Below, in pieces: positions 20,037 through 28,025 of a stretch of DNA of 64,000 nucleotides (its first letter is position 1; each line of letters begins with the position of its first letter). The position numbers and the translations under genes were made by a program. Where the stretch lies: positions 902,001-966,000 of the forward strand of contig NZ_CP060436.1 in assembly GCF_003590145.2 (NCBI RefSeq), in the 5' to 3' direction. Under the pieces are notes generated by a model. The model was not told where the DNA came from. It saw only the letters and a list, made by a program, of their open reading frames with translations, and did not search any database. Source of the DNA: Pseudooceanicola algae. GTDB taxonomy: Bacteria > Pseudomonadota > Alphaproteobacteria > Rhodobacterales > Rhodobacteraceae.

Positions 20037-20363
20037 ATGACTTTGGATTTCAACCGATTACTGTTCTTGCTCTCCTCGGCATCAATTGCAATTATTTTTT
20101 TAGTTTTGGCAGCAGTAGCAATCGATTTAGTGGTTCCACCAAGTGGAACAGTGGGAAGCTACGTTAACTACAGAAAACTGGCAAAGACACTGATGTTTCT
20201 ATATGGAACGATGTTTGCACCTGGCGTGCTAGTTGCCATTATCTATATAGTATATGCGCCCTCCCGCATTCATGGCGAACGTAAGTCTTATGCACTGGAA
20301 ATAATTACCGCTTTCGTAGCGGTTCAGACCGTCTTCACTTTCACTATTCTTCAAGACGAATGA
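20037..20363 (+). CDS. Small three-span membrane protein, unknown
   Basis: 108 residues with three hydrophobic segments: about 8-33 (FLLSSASIAIIFLVLAAVAI), 50-73 (TLMFLYGTMFAPGVLVAIIY) and 87-104 (IITAFVAVQTVFTFTIL). A short positively charged loop with SRIHGERKS lies between the last two. Base composition is AT-rich unlike flanking core genes, consistent with transfer. The stop is 11 bp before the ATG of the next, broken gene, so the two form a cassette. I recognise no family. Its size and setting resemble membrane effectors of defence or toxin-antitoxin cassettes, but there is no direct evidence. Confidence 0.65.
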   Translation: MTLDFNRLLFLLSSASIAIIFLVLAAVAIDLVVPPSGTVGSYVNYRKLAKTLMFLYGTMFAPGVLVAIIYIVYAPSRIHGERKSYALEIITAFVAVQTVFTFTILQDE

Positions 20364-20374
20364 GGTAATTCAGC

Positions 20375-20766
20375 ATGGCTGATGAAACACCTTCTTTGAT
20401 TTCGATAGCGATAAGTTGCAGACAAAGAACCGTTCGTTTGAATGGATTTCAGATGAATCGAGAGTTTCACATGTTCCTTCACCATCTGAGATCTTCGAGA
20501 CGGTTAGAAACATAAAGGATGTAAGTGATGCCTGAATTGTAAGAGGTAAAATGGTTGCGCAATTTTTGATAAAGTTCCTTAAATGTCTCACTCAGAACTT
20601 TAGAAATCGCGGCAAAATTAATGGAAAGAAATGTACCGTGAGAGTAGAGCTGGGTGGCGGTAACTTTGCCCAGCAGCTCTCAAGCGCGACGGCGGAGTCT
20701 GGGCGGCTATCTGACTTTTTAGACGATCTATTGGTAAGAGTGAAAGATACAGCTATCGCCTCTTAA
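20375..20766 (+). pseudogene. Broken second gene of the AT-rich island cassette
   Basis: An ATG at 20375 is preceded by GAGG at good spacing and opens MADETPS. The coding signal then moves to another frame near 20391, where it reads FDFDSDKLQTKNRSFEW and VPSPSEIFETVRNIKDV, meets a TGA at 20533-20535, and continues in the same frame as IVRGKMVAQFLIKFLKCL and VRVELGGGNFAQQLSSATAE to a stop at 20764-20766. One frameshift and one nonsense change would restore a protein of about 130 residues. No family recognised. The last 71 codons alone could be read from the internal ATG at 20551. Confidence 0.6.
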
Positions 20767-20844
20767 CAGGCTACCTAAGCTGCCGTTGGTACGGGGTGCA
20801 GCGAACGGTAGCTCCCCACCCATCTCCCTCGCCATCCTGTCCCC

Positions 20845-21396
20845 TTAAATCACCTTGAGCAATTGTTCGATTGCCTGTGCCAGATCTGTTAACGGGGCGG
20901 ATTTGCGGTAAACTTTGTCGTGAATATCTTTGCCTTCATGACCGATGATGTCCCGGACAAATTTGTCGTCTACACCTGTGTGATCCAATTGGTTCTGGAC
21001 GTAATGCCGTAGGCTGTGAAACGAGAGGTTTTTGCCCTCTGTTCCTAGCTCCTGGTCGATAATCTGGCGCATGCGGCGTCCGACTTTACGGCCAAAGGCG
21101 TTGTTTCCCGCTTCATATAGGTCCGGGAAGAGACTGATTTCATTGGTGCTATTCGCTTTTCGGACGTGATCGAGAAACCCCAGATCAATCAGGTGCGAAT
21201 GGATCGGGATCATGCGGCGCGATGACAGGTTTTTGATGCGGCGCAGCTCTGAATCCTCAATGGAAAAGCACCAGATCCCTTCAATTTCAACGATGTCGGA
21301 CGGCGAAAGCCCTGCGATTTCTTCGCGCCTCCCCGGATTCATGCGTATAAACCCTGCGTGGATACACGCTCCAAAGCCGGGCCAATGGCGCGGCAA
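20845..21396 (-). pseudogene. N-terminally truncated tyrosine integrase
   Basis: About 180 codons covering only the catalytic half. Arg I sits in GRREEIAGLSP, the H-x-x-R box in SFHSLRHYVQNQL, the third His in DIIGHEGKD and the Tyr in DKVYRKSAP. The arm- and core-binding domains are missing and the first 20 codons no longer look like integrase. It resembles the intact integrase next to it in order and motif spelling (FRHY/LRHY, GH-G), so it is probably the relic of a related island. Confidence 0.82.
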
Positions 21397-21574
21397 AAGA
21401 CGTTGATCTCATATGAAAACGGTATTTGTCTTTGACCGGATTTGTTATGTTTGATTGTCGAATAAAATTTGCGCGCGGTTCCGAAATAGCCGCCGGAAAA
21501 GCTATGCACAGGGACAGACTATAGGTAGGTAAAGCTACCTCGTCTGCCCCTTGCGCCGGGGAGGCGCTCCGTCT

Positions 21575-21611
21575 GTTCGTAAAACCCATGCGGGGCATGT
21601 GTTTTACGAAC
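21575..21611. repeat. Long near-perfect palindrome between the two integrase genes
   Basis: GTTCGTAAAAC (21575-21585) is matched exactly by GTTTTACGAAC (21601-21611). Inside, CATG on each side extends the stem past a single mismatch, leaving a 5-base CGGGG loop. It lies 70 bp beyond the stop of the intact integrase. There is no T run, so it is not a classical terminator; a recombination, transfer-origin or regulatory role is possible. Confidence 0.75.
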
Positions 21612-21680
21612 AAACTGCGCGGCTGGCGTTGCCAACCTTGCCTGGCGTCCCACAGGGCGGACGCGAAAGCCCCACGATGC

Positions 21681-23105
21681 TCAAACGGTCCGGCGTGACA
21701 ACCGTTGATCGGGCCGCGCGACCGGCAGCCACGGCAGTTGGCGGATCGCCCCGGCCTTTGCCTCCAGCGGCGTTGTCTCGCTGTAGCGCTGCGAGGTAAT
21801 CGATCCACCGGCATGGCCCATGATATCCTTGCGGTCGGCCTCTGGCAGGTCGGGTATCCGGCCAAGCTGCGTCGCCACATAGTGCCGGAAACTGTGGAAC
21901 ACCTTGCCATCCCGATTGCCGTTGAGCCGGGTCTGGACCAGATTCCGGAAGCGGTAATCGAGCTGACCTCCGAACCCTTTGCCCTTGCGCGGGCGCAGGT
22001 CGGGAAAGAGATCGGCTTGCGGCCCGTGGCGGGCGATCTGGCGGGCGGCGTGGTCATTCAGGCCAAGATCCACCAGTTGCGGATGCAGGGGCAGGTCGCG
22101 TCTGGCCGTGAGCGATTTGAGAGCGCGATTGGCGTTCGGCGCGATGATCAGGGCGGGCAGGCCGTCCATCACGGTGATTTCGGCGGCTTTGAGAGCCGCG
22201 ATTTCCTCGCGCCGTGCGCCGGTCAGCGCGGCGATCATCGGCACCCAATAGAGCCCGTCTTGCACCAGCCGCACCCCGGGTTCCTGCCAGTGGGTCTTGT
22301 CCTTCCAGCCATGCCAGACAGGGTGGGTAAACAGCTTTTGCACATCACCGGCGTTAAAGGCGGGCCGCTCGTCACGCTCGCGTTGGCTCTTGCGCTGACG
22401 CAACGCGCCGAGGTCGAGATCGCCGACAGATGGCACGCCTTCAGCCCGCGCTTTGGTGAACAGCTGGCCGAGGTAATCCAGATTGCGGTTGATCGTTGTG
22501 ACCGACAAGCGCCTGTCCTCGCGCCCCCTGGCGTCTGCAATGATCTGGCGGATCGGCTTGTTCCGGTCCTTGGGCGATTTGCGATAGCTTTGCGGCAGTT
22601 GCTCCAGAACATCGACGAACACCGCCAGATGATGCTGTCGCAGCTGGCGCATGTCCTGAACGCCGGTGATCTCGCGGAAGAGATCAAAGACCTTGGTCAT
22701 CTGTGCAATCATCGCCTCGGACATGCCCGCCTTGCGCTTTTGCGCCATGAGACGGGTCGCAATGGCCTTGATCGAGGCGGAATAGGTCTCGATGCGTGGC
22801 TGCGCGTCAGATTTGGGCAGTGGCTTTGCCTGTGGCGGGCGACGGACGGGCAGGGGCTGGCCGAGTTCGGCTTGGATCACCCCCCGCAACCGATCAACCG
22901 TGCCCGCGTGATCGCAGCGGCCTTTGGCCATGTCCTCAAATGCCCGGGCGCTCTCGGCGGTCACCAGCGCGGCAAGGCGGCGGGCGGCGTTTGGATCAGG
23001 GGTTTGCAAGCTGATGAGGAAGGTCTTTCCACCAAGGGCGGTGGGGTAACGCCTGCGCCAATAATAAATCGCGTTGCGTCGGACGGTATGAGCGGCAAGG
23101 GCCAT
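21681..23105 (-). CDS. Tyrosine site-specific integrase of the island
   Basis: 474 residues, full length for a tRNA-targeting phage-type integrase. The N-terminus (YYWRRRYP, then GGKTFLISLQTPDP) is the arm-binding-type head common in rhodobacterial integrases. A core-binding helical region spans about 110-220. Catalytic residues: Arg in ALTGARREEIAAL, H-x-x-R in FHSFRHYVATQL, His in DIMGHAGG and Tyr in SQRYSETTP. It starts 122 bp from the end of tRNA-Asn, its probable target, and reads away from it. Confidence 0.95.
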   Translation of the reverse strand: MALAAHTVRRNAIYYWRRRYPTALGGKTFLISLQTPDPNAARRLAALVTAESARAFEDMAKGRCDHAGTVDRLRGVIQAELGQPLPVRRPPQAKPLPKSDAQPRIETYSASIKAIATRLMAQKRKAGMSEAMIAQMTKVFDLFREITGVQDMRQLRQHHLAVFVDVLEQLPQSYRKSPKDRNKPIRQIIADARGREDRRLSVTTINRNLDYLGQLFTKARAEGVPSVGDLDLGALRQRKSQRERDERPAFNAGDVQKLFTHPVWHGWKDKTHWQEPGVRLVQDGLYWVPMIAALTGARREEIAALKAAEITVMDGLPALIIAPNANRALKSLTARRDLPLHPQLVDLGLNDHAARQIARHGPQADLFPDLRPRKGKGFGGQLDYRFRNLVQTRLNGNRDGKVFHSFRHYVATQLGRIPDLPEADRKDIMGHAGGSITSQRYSETTPLEAKAGAIRQLPWLPVARPDQRLSRRTV

Positions 23106-23225
23106 CGGTCACTCCTGTATGAGCGCCCAGAAAACCGTGCAAAAATAACCATTTGTGTATCACGCATGTGTATCAGCCGGGGCTGAAATACCAATTCCAC
23201 ATGTTCGTCAGAGACTTAAGGGAAA

Positions 23226-23245
23226 TTGGCTCCGGCGGTAGGGAT
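23226..23245. repeat. Right attachment repeat inside tRNA-Asn
   Basis: The copy of the 20-bp repeat that forms the 3' end of the functional tRNA-Asn gene; identical to 18350-18369. Confidence 0.85.
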
Positions 23246-23301
23246 CGAACCTACGACCAATTGATTAACAGTCAACTGCTCTACCGCTGAGCTACGCCGG
23301 A
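23227..23301 (-). tRNA. tRNA-Asn (anticodon GTT)
   Basis: Folds as a standard cloverleaf: acceptor TCCGGCG pairs with CGCCGGA, discriminator G, encoded CCA; D arm GCTC...GAGC; anticodon loop CTGTTAA between GTTGA and TCAAT; T arm GTAGG TTCGATC CCTAC. Anticodon GTT reads Asn codons. Its 3' end is the attachment site of the island. Confidence 0.96.
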
Positions 23302-23436
23302 ACACTGGGCTTCGGACAGTGGCGCGTTGCGCTGCCGTCCTGCGGTGTGAGGGCGATATAGCAATGTGATTCAGAGGCGGCAAGGGGCATTCTAACATTC
23401 TTCCGACGTTTTTTGCTCGACCTCGGGGAAGCTTGG

Positions 23437-24348
23437 TCAAAGCCGCCGGAAATCCGCGTCCGCCTGCAAGGGGCCAAGCGGTTCCACGAGGTTTCTTGAT
23501 GTAAGATCAATGAGATGGGCCAGAACATTGCGCATGGCGGCCGGAAGGAGGGCGGGGGCGACTTCGCTGTAGATCCGTTCGGCCAGCTGCATCGGGGCGG
23601 CCGGGCCGCCTGCAAGGGCCTCCAGAATGTCGGTTTCGCGCTGTGTCCGGTGTTGAAGCAACCAGTCGAGCCGGCCGTGAGGATCTGTGATTTCTGCGCC
23701 ATGGCCGGGCAGGTAAAGGTTGGCGGGCAGGGATCTCAGCCGTCGGCAGGAGGCCATGAAATCCGTCAGGTCGCCGTCCGGAGGCGAGACGAGCGAAGTT
23801 GCCCAGCCCATCACGAGATCGCCGGTAAAGACGGTGCCGTCCCAGTCGAAACAGAGGTGATTGCCGAAATGCCCCGGCGTCCAGAGCGCGCGAAGCCGCT
23901 GATCGCCGGCGACGATCACCGCATTGTCCGGCACCTCGATATCGGGAACGAAGGTGCTGTCCACGCCTTCGCCACCCCCGATCGAGGACCGCGCGGCCAG
24001 GTCCTGCATGATGGCAGACCGCCCGGCCTCTGCATCCCCATAGGCGAGGATCGGCGCGCCGGTGGCGTTGGCCAGGGGGCGGGCAAGGGGCGAATGGTCG
24101 AGATGGGCATGGGTGACAAGAATATGGGTGATGCGCTGTCCCGGCTCCAGCGCGCCAAGCAGGGCCTGCAGATGGGCGGGATCATCGGGGCCGGGGTCGA
24201 TCACGGCGATGTCGCGCGTCCCCAACAGATAGCTGTTGGTGCCCGGCCCGGTGAAGGGCGACGGGTTGGACGCCAGAAGCCGGCGCAGGCCCGGGCGCAG
24301 GGTTTCCACCTGGCCGGGAACCGGGGTTTCGCGCTTGGCCATGTCCAT
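23437..24348 (-). CDS. MBL-fold metal-dependent hydrolase
   Basis: 303 residues. The metallo-beta-lactamase signature HAHLDHS (in HILVTHAHLDHSPLA) is near residue 80, with further ligands in PGHFGNHLCFDWDGTVFTGD and LPGHGAEI. A helical winged-type C-terminal region (about 225-300) resembles LACTB2-like members, which are RNases or thioester hydrolases; the substrate is unknown. The start at 24348 (MDMAK) or two codons later (MAK) cannot be separated. Divergent from the sensor-kinase gene, with only 39 bp between starts. Confidence 0.9.
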   Translation of the reverse strand: MDMAKRETPVPGQVETLRPGLRRLLASNPSPFTGPGTNSYLLGTRDIAVIDPGPDDPAHLQALLGALEPGQRITHILVTHAHLDHSPLARPLANATGAPILAYGDAEAGRSAIMQDLAARSSIGGGEGVDSTFVPDIEVPDNAVIVAGDQRLRALWTPGHFGNHLCFDWDGTVFTGDLVMGWATSLVSPPDGDLTDFMASCRRLRSLPANLYLPGHGAEITDPHGRLDWLLQHRTQRETDILEALAGGPAAPMQLAERIYSEVAPALLPAAMRNVLAHLIDLTSRNLVEPLGPLQADADFRRL

Positions 24349-24387
24349 CCGGCTTTCCTCTGCTCGATTGCCGGCCTAGGTTAGCGC

Positions 24388-25683
24388 ATGTCCTTTGAAT
24401 GGCTCAAACACTATGTGCCCCGTGGCATCTATGGCCGCGCCGCGCTGATCCTGATCCTGCCGGTGGTCACCTTGCAGCTTGTCGTGTCCGTGGTCTTCAT
24501 CCAGCGGCATTTCGAAGGCGTGACCGTGCAGATGACGGAAACCGTGACCAGCGAACTGCAACTGGTCCTCGCTCCGCCCGATGGGGTCTCGGCCGACGGC
24601 GTCGCCTCGGCGCTGGCCATCGGCGTGATGGAGATGGCGCCGGACGAGATGCCGCGCGCGGATTACGCGCGCTGGTTCGACCTGTCCGGGCGGGTGGTGA
24701 TCCGGTCGCTGAAAAGTCGTCTTTTCGGGGTGCAGGCAATCGAATTGCCGGACGATCACGTGGTGCATCTTTACGTGCGGCGCGGAGAGGAGGCCTATCG
24801 GCTCAGCTTCGGGCGCAAGCGGGTCTCGGCCTCCAACCCGCACCAGTTGTTCGTCAACATGGCGGTCTTCGGGGTGCTGATGACGATCATCGCCTTCATA
24901 TACCTGCGCAACCAGCTGCGCCCGATCACCCGCCTCGCCGCCGCTGCCGAGGCCTTCGGGCGTGGTCGCCATGTGCCCTATCGCCCCGGAGGTGCTGTCG
25001 AGGTGCGGGCGGCAGGCAGTGCCTTTCTCGACATGCGGGCACGGATCGAACGGCAGATCGAACAGCGGACCCTGATGCTGTCGGGGGTGAGCCATGACAT
25101 GCGCACGCCGCTGACCCGAATGCGGCTGGCGGCGGCGATGCTGGATGATGAGGACCGCGTGCCGATGGAGCGCGACATCGACGAGATGCAGCGCATGCTG
25201 GACGAATTCCTGTCCTTTGCCCGCGGCACCACCGAAGAGGTCGTGCAAGAGGTCGATCCCCTCAGCCTGATCCACGCCATTGTCGAGGATTCTCGCCGCG
25301 CCGGGCAGGACGTTGATCTCGTGCATGCCGAAGGGGCCGGGCGGATGCCACTGCGCCCCCTGGCGATCCGCCGGGCGGTCGAGAACCTGATCGGCAATGC
25401 CGTGCGCTATGGCAGTCATGCCGAGGTCAGCATCGATCTGTCCGCCCGCAGCCTGCGCATCCGGATCGAGGACGACGGGCCGGGCATCCCCCCCGACCGT
25501 CGCGGCGAGGCGATGAAACCCTTCACCCGGCTGGAGCCTTCGCGGAATCAGAACCGCGGTTCCGGCGTCGGGCTGGGCCTGTCGATTGCGGGTGATATCG
25601 CCCGCGCCCATGGCGGGGTGCTGCGCCTGGGGGAAAGCGCGCGGCTGGGGGGGCTTCAGGCCGACCTGGTGATTGCGCGCTAG
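24388..25683 (+). CDS. EnvZ-like membrane sensor histidine kinase, no adjacent response regulator
   Basis: 431 residues. Membrane helix 1 at about 17-37 (ALILILPVVTLQLVVSVVFI), a periplasmic domain of about 115 residues, membrane helix 2 near 153-172, HAMP to about 225, H-box SGVSHDMRTPLTRMRLAAAM with phospho-acceptor His236, N-box VENLIGNAVRYG, and G-boxes EDDGPGIPP and GSGVGLGLSIAG. The layout and H-box wording match EnvZ-type kinases. No response-regulator gene adjoins it: the neighbours are an MBL hydrolase and a tRNA. Its partner must be elsewhere. Confidence 0.92.
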   Translation: MSFEWLKHYVPRGIYGRAALILILPVVTLQLVVSVVFIQRHFEGVTVQMTETVTSELQLVLAPPDGVSADGVASALAIGVMEMAPDEMPRADYARWFDLSGRVVIRSLKSRLFGVQAIELPDDHVVHLYVRRGEEAYRLSFGRKRVSASNPHQLFVNMAVFGVLMTIIAFIYLRNQLRPITRLAAAAEAFGRGRHVPYRPGGAVEVRAAGSAFLDMRARIERQIEQRTLMLSGVSHDMRTPLTRMRLAAAMLDDEDRVPMERDIDEMQRMLDEFLSFARGTTEEVVQEVDPLSLIHAIVEDSRRAGQDVDLVHAEGAGRMPLRPLAIRRAVENLIGNAVRYGSHAEVSIDLSARSLRIRIEDDGPGIPPDRRGEAMKPFTRLEPSRNQNRGSGVGLGLSIAGDIARAHGGVLRLGESARLGGLQADLVIAR

Positions 25684-25739
25684 GGGACAAGCCTTGCCCG
25701 GTCGTGCATAGCTGTCGGCAAAGGGAATGAGTGGGGGTT

Positions 25740-25815
25740 TGGTAGGCCCGGCAGGATTTGAACCCGCAACCAAAGCGTTATGAGCGCTCTGCTCTAACCG
25801 TTGAGCTACAGGCCC
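25740..25815 (-). tRNA. tRNA with CAT anticodon, probably tRNA-Ile2 (lysidine-modified)
   Basis: A 76-nt cloverleaf with encoded CCA: acceptor GGGCCTG, D arm GCTC...GAGC, anticodon stem GAGCG/CGCTT, loop CTCATAA, T arm GCGGG TTCAAAT CCTGC. CAT could be initiator Met, elongator Met or Ile2. The acceptor has C4-G69 and C5-G68 with A73, the known TilS determinants separating Ile2 from Met in E. coli, so Ile2 is favoured. Confidence 0.93.
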
Positions 25816-25836
25816 ACTCTGCGCCGTGGTAGCCAG

Positions 25837-25871
25837 CCGGGCGGCGGGCGTCAAGAGACGCCGCCGCCCGG
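25837..25871 (-). terminator. Strong GC hairpin downstream of the autotransporter gene
   Basis: CCGGGCGGCGGGCGTC pairs with GACGCCGCCGCCCGG around an AAGA loop, with a single bulged base. It lies 22 bp past the autotransporter stop and upstream of the tRNA. No U tract; probably a terminator or transcript-end stabiliser. Confidence 0.55.
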
Positions 25872-25893
25872 TCGTGCATGTCAGCCTGAAGGA

Positions 25894-27807
25894 TCAGAAC
25901 CGCATGCTGAGGCCGAGACCGGTATTCATGTTGCCGTCTCCGTCAAAGGCCGTTTCCAGACGCAGGTCGATGGGCAGGGCGCCATTGGTCAGGGTCAGCT
26001 CTGCCCCGATCCGGTAAAGCGTCAGATCATCATCCTCGACGTCGAACTGCGTGCTTGCCCCGGCAAGGCCCATGGTGACCGCATCGCCCTGAGCGGTGAT
26101 CAGGTCGATCCCGCCAAAGGGCCGCAGGGCACCGACGCCGGTCGCCAGAGAATAGCCGATTTCGCCGGTCAGGTAATAGCTGCCGGCATCGCGATCCTCG
26201 AAACCCGCACCACCAAGACCCGACAGGGCAAAGCCGTCGTAGCGCGCCCAGCTGGCCCCGAGCGAACCCGACAGGTCGATCCGGCCAATGACCGGGGTTT
26301 GGGCCACCTGCATGCCGATGCCGAATTCGCGGCTGTCGGTCGAGCCCGTGCCTGCCGCGTCCAATGCCGAAGTCAGATCGGTCGCGCCACTGGCGATATA
26401 GGCAAAGCCCAGACCGTCAAAGCCCTGGCCAAGCGCAAAGCCCTTGCGCAGACCAAGGGCAATGCTGCGCCGTTCCAGATCGGTCGCGCCATTGTCGCTG
26501 GTCATGTCCTGATTGGAGGCGCGGACAAAGACGCCGATGGCATCGAAATCGCGCCCCACGGTCAGCGCGCCGCCATGGGCCAGATCACCGCCCCAGCCGC
26601 TCAGATCTCCCCACCAGCCCGGCGCATAGGCGACCGCGCTCAGCGCGCGACCGATGTCGCGACTGCCAAGGGCGGCCAGGTAGTCCATCGAGGAAAACGC
26701 CTCGGCATCGGCGACGACCAGCGTTGTGCCTGCGAAAAGCGCGGTATCGGGGGCCTCGGCCATGTCGATGACCTCGGGCGCGGAAACGAAGCTGAGCGTG
26801 CCGGCTGAAACACCCGCGCCGACGATCAGCGTGTCGCTGCCATCGCCCAGGTCCACATCGCCGCTGATGCTGCCGCCTTGCAGCGACAGGGTGTCGTCGC
26901 CATCGCCCAGATAGATCGCGGTGCCGCCCGTGCCGGTGATCGTGCCGTAGTTGATGACCGTCTGGCCCATCGTATTGGCGCTGTCGACATTGACGCCCAT
27001 GTTGCCGGTGATTTCGCCGTAGTTGGTCAGGGTCGAGGAAGCGACAGTCGAGGGGTCGTAATCCACACCGTCTTCGGAGCCGAGGGCGCGGATTGTGCCA
27101 TTGTTGATGATCGTGCCGCTGTCGATGTCGATCCCGTCCTGATCGCCGGAGACCTCAAGCAGGCCGTTGTTGGTGACCATGGCGTTTTCACCGACGTTGA
27201 TCGCGTCGTCGATGGAATAGATCTCGCCCTCGTTCAGCACGGTAACACTGTCGCCATCGCCTTCGATGCCTTCGCCGAGGGAGTTCAGGACGCCGTAATT
27301 GGTCACCACGGAATTGTCGGCCACGTTGATCGACTGGCTGCCGGCATTGATGGTGCCATAGTTTGTGACGGTGGCGTCCTCGTTGATGTTGATGCCGTCG
27401 TCGTCCCAGGCGGTGATCGTGCCGTGGTTCACGACCGTGATGCCTTCGTCCCCGTCGATGCCCCGATCATCGGTCGAGGTGATCGTGCCATTGTTGGTGA
27501 TCTGTGCCTCGTCATCGACGAGGATCGCGGCCGAGCCGACCGAGGAGATCGCGCCGTCATTGGTCAGCACCAGGTCATCCTTGACCTCGAAAGCCGCATC
27601 CGCGCCGCCCTGCACATCGCCGGTGGCCGTGACGGTGATGCTCAGATCGTCAAGGCCGTCGTCCAGAATGCCGGCGCCGGTAGCGGCACAGGTGATCGTG
27701 TCGCCATCGACGGGATTGGCGGGAGAGCAGGCCTCGGCATGGGCCTGGCCGATCCAGGGCACGGTCGCCAGGGCAAGAAGGGATGTGCGGCTCAGAAGTT
27801 TGTTCAT
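25894..27807 (-). CDS. Autotransporter with NxGxI-type repeat passenger and C-terminal beta-barrel
   Basis: 637 residues from ATG 27807 (MNKLLSRTSLLALATVPW...AHA signal peptide). The passenger (about 60-340) is a run of short acidic beta-helix repeats of the type TNYGTI, NNGTI, NYGEI, then two Asp-rich RTX-like turns (GDGDDTL and GDGSDTL). The C-terminal 250 residues form a transporter barrel ending in LSMRF, with the terminal Phe typical of outer-membrane proteins. It is probably a surface-exposed adhesin-like or structural protein; no protease or esterase motif is seen. The extra upstream codons are rejected as they precede the signal peptide. Confidence 0.9.
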   Translation of the reverse strand: MNKLLSRTSLLALATVPWIGQAHAEACSPANPVDGDTITCAATGAGILDDGLDDLSITVTATGDVQGGADAAFEVKDDLVLTNDGAISSVGSAAILVDDEAQITNNGTITSTDDRGIDGDEGITVVNHGTITAWDDDGININEDATVTNYGTINAGSQSINVADNSVVTNYGVLNSLGEGIEGDGDSVTVLNEGEIYSIDDAINVGENAMVTNNGLLEVSGDQDGIDIDSGTIINNGTIRALGSEDGVDYDPSTVASSTLTNYGEITGNMGVNVDSANTMGQTVINYGTITGTGGTAIYLGDGDDTLSLQGGSISGDVDLGDGSDTLIVGAGVSAGTLSFVSAPEVIDMAEAPDTALFAGTTLVVADAEAFSSMDYLAALGSRDIGRALSAVAYAPGWWGDLSGWGGDLAHGGALTVGRDFDAIGVFVRASNQDMTSDNGATDLERRSIALGLRKGFALGQGFDGLGFAYIASGATDLTSALDAAGTGSTDSREFGIGMQVAQTPVIGRIDLSGSLGASWARYDGFALSGLGGAGFEDRDAGSYYLTGEIGYSLATGVGALRPFGGIDLITAQGDAVTMGLAGASTQFDVEDDDLTLYRIGAELTLTNGALPIDLRLETAFDGDGNMNTGLGLSMRF

Positions 27808-28025
27808 GATATCCTCGGATTCGTTATCCGGACCCTCCTGACTGCGCTCTGTGACGGCTGGATGATGACCGGCCCCGCGAAACCGCCAATTCCTGAGGTT
27901 GAGAGATTCTTGCCACAGGCGCCTTGCGGGGGCTTTGACGTTGCGCGAGGCCGGCAGATCGGCTACCCGAGGCCGCAATGTTTTCGCGCCCCGGCCAAGG
28001 GTCAGGCGCCATCAGGGAGCCGGCC

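Larger units (their letters stand above)
18350..23245. mobile_element. 4.9-kb integrative island at the 3' end of tRNA-Asn(GTT)
   Basis: Direct repeats of 20 bp flank the segment. The right copy is the 3' end of the intact tRNA-Asn gene and the left copy is an orphan tRNA tail. An intact tyrosine integrase gene starts 122 bp inside the tRNA end, the usual arrangement for tRNA-targeted islands. Inside are a truncated second integrase, a resolvase fragment, a VOC gene and a clearly AT-rich stretch (about 19.6-20.8 kb). No replication or conjugation gene is visible. The presence of two integrases, one damaged, suggests successive insertions at the same tRNA. Confidence 0.82.

Noticed and set aside
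26900-27600. Regular repeats that might suggest a CRISPR-like array
   Set aside because: The repeats are in frame, variable and encode the beta-helix turns of the autotransporter. No CRISPR array or cas gene is present in the window.
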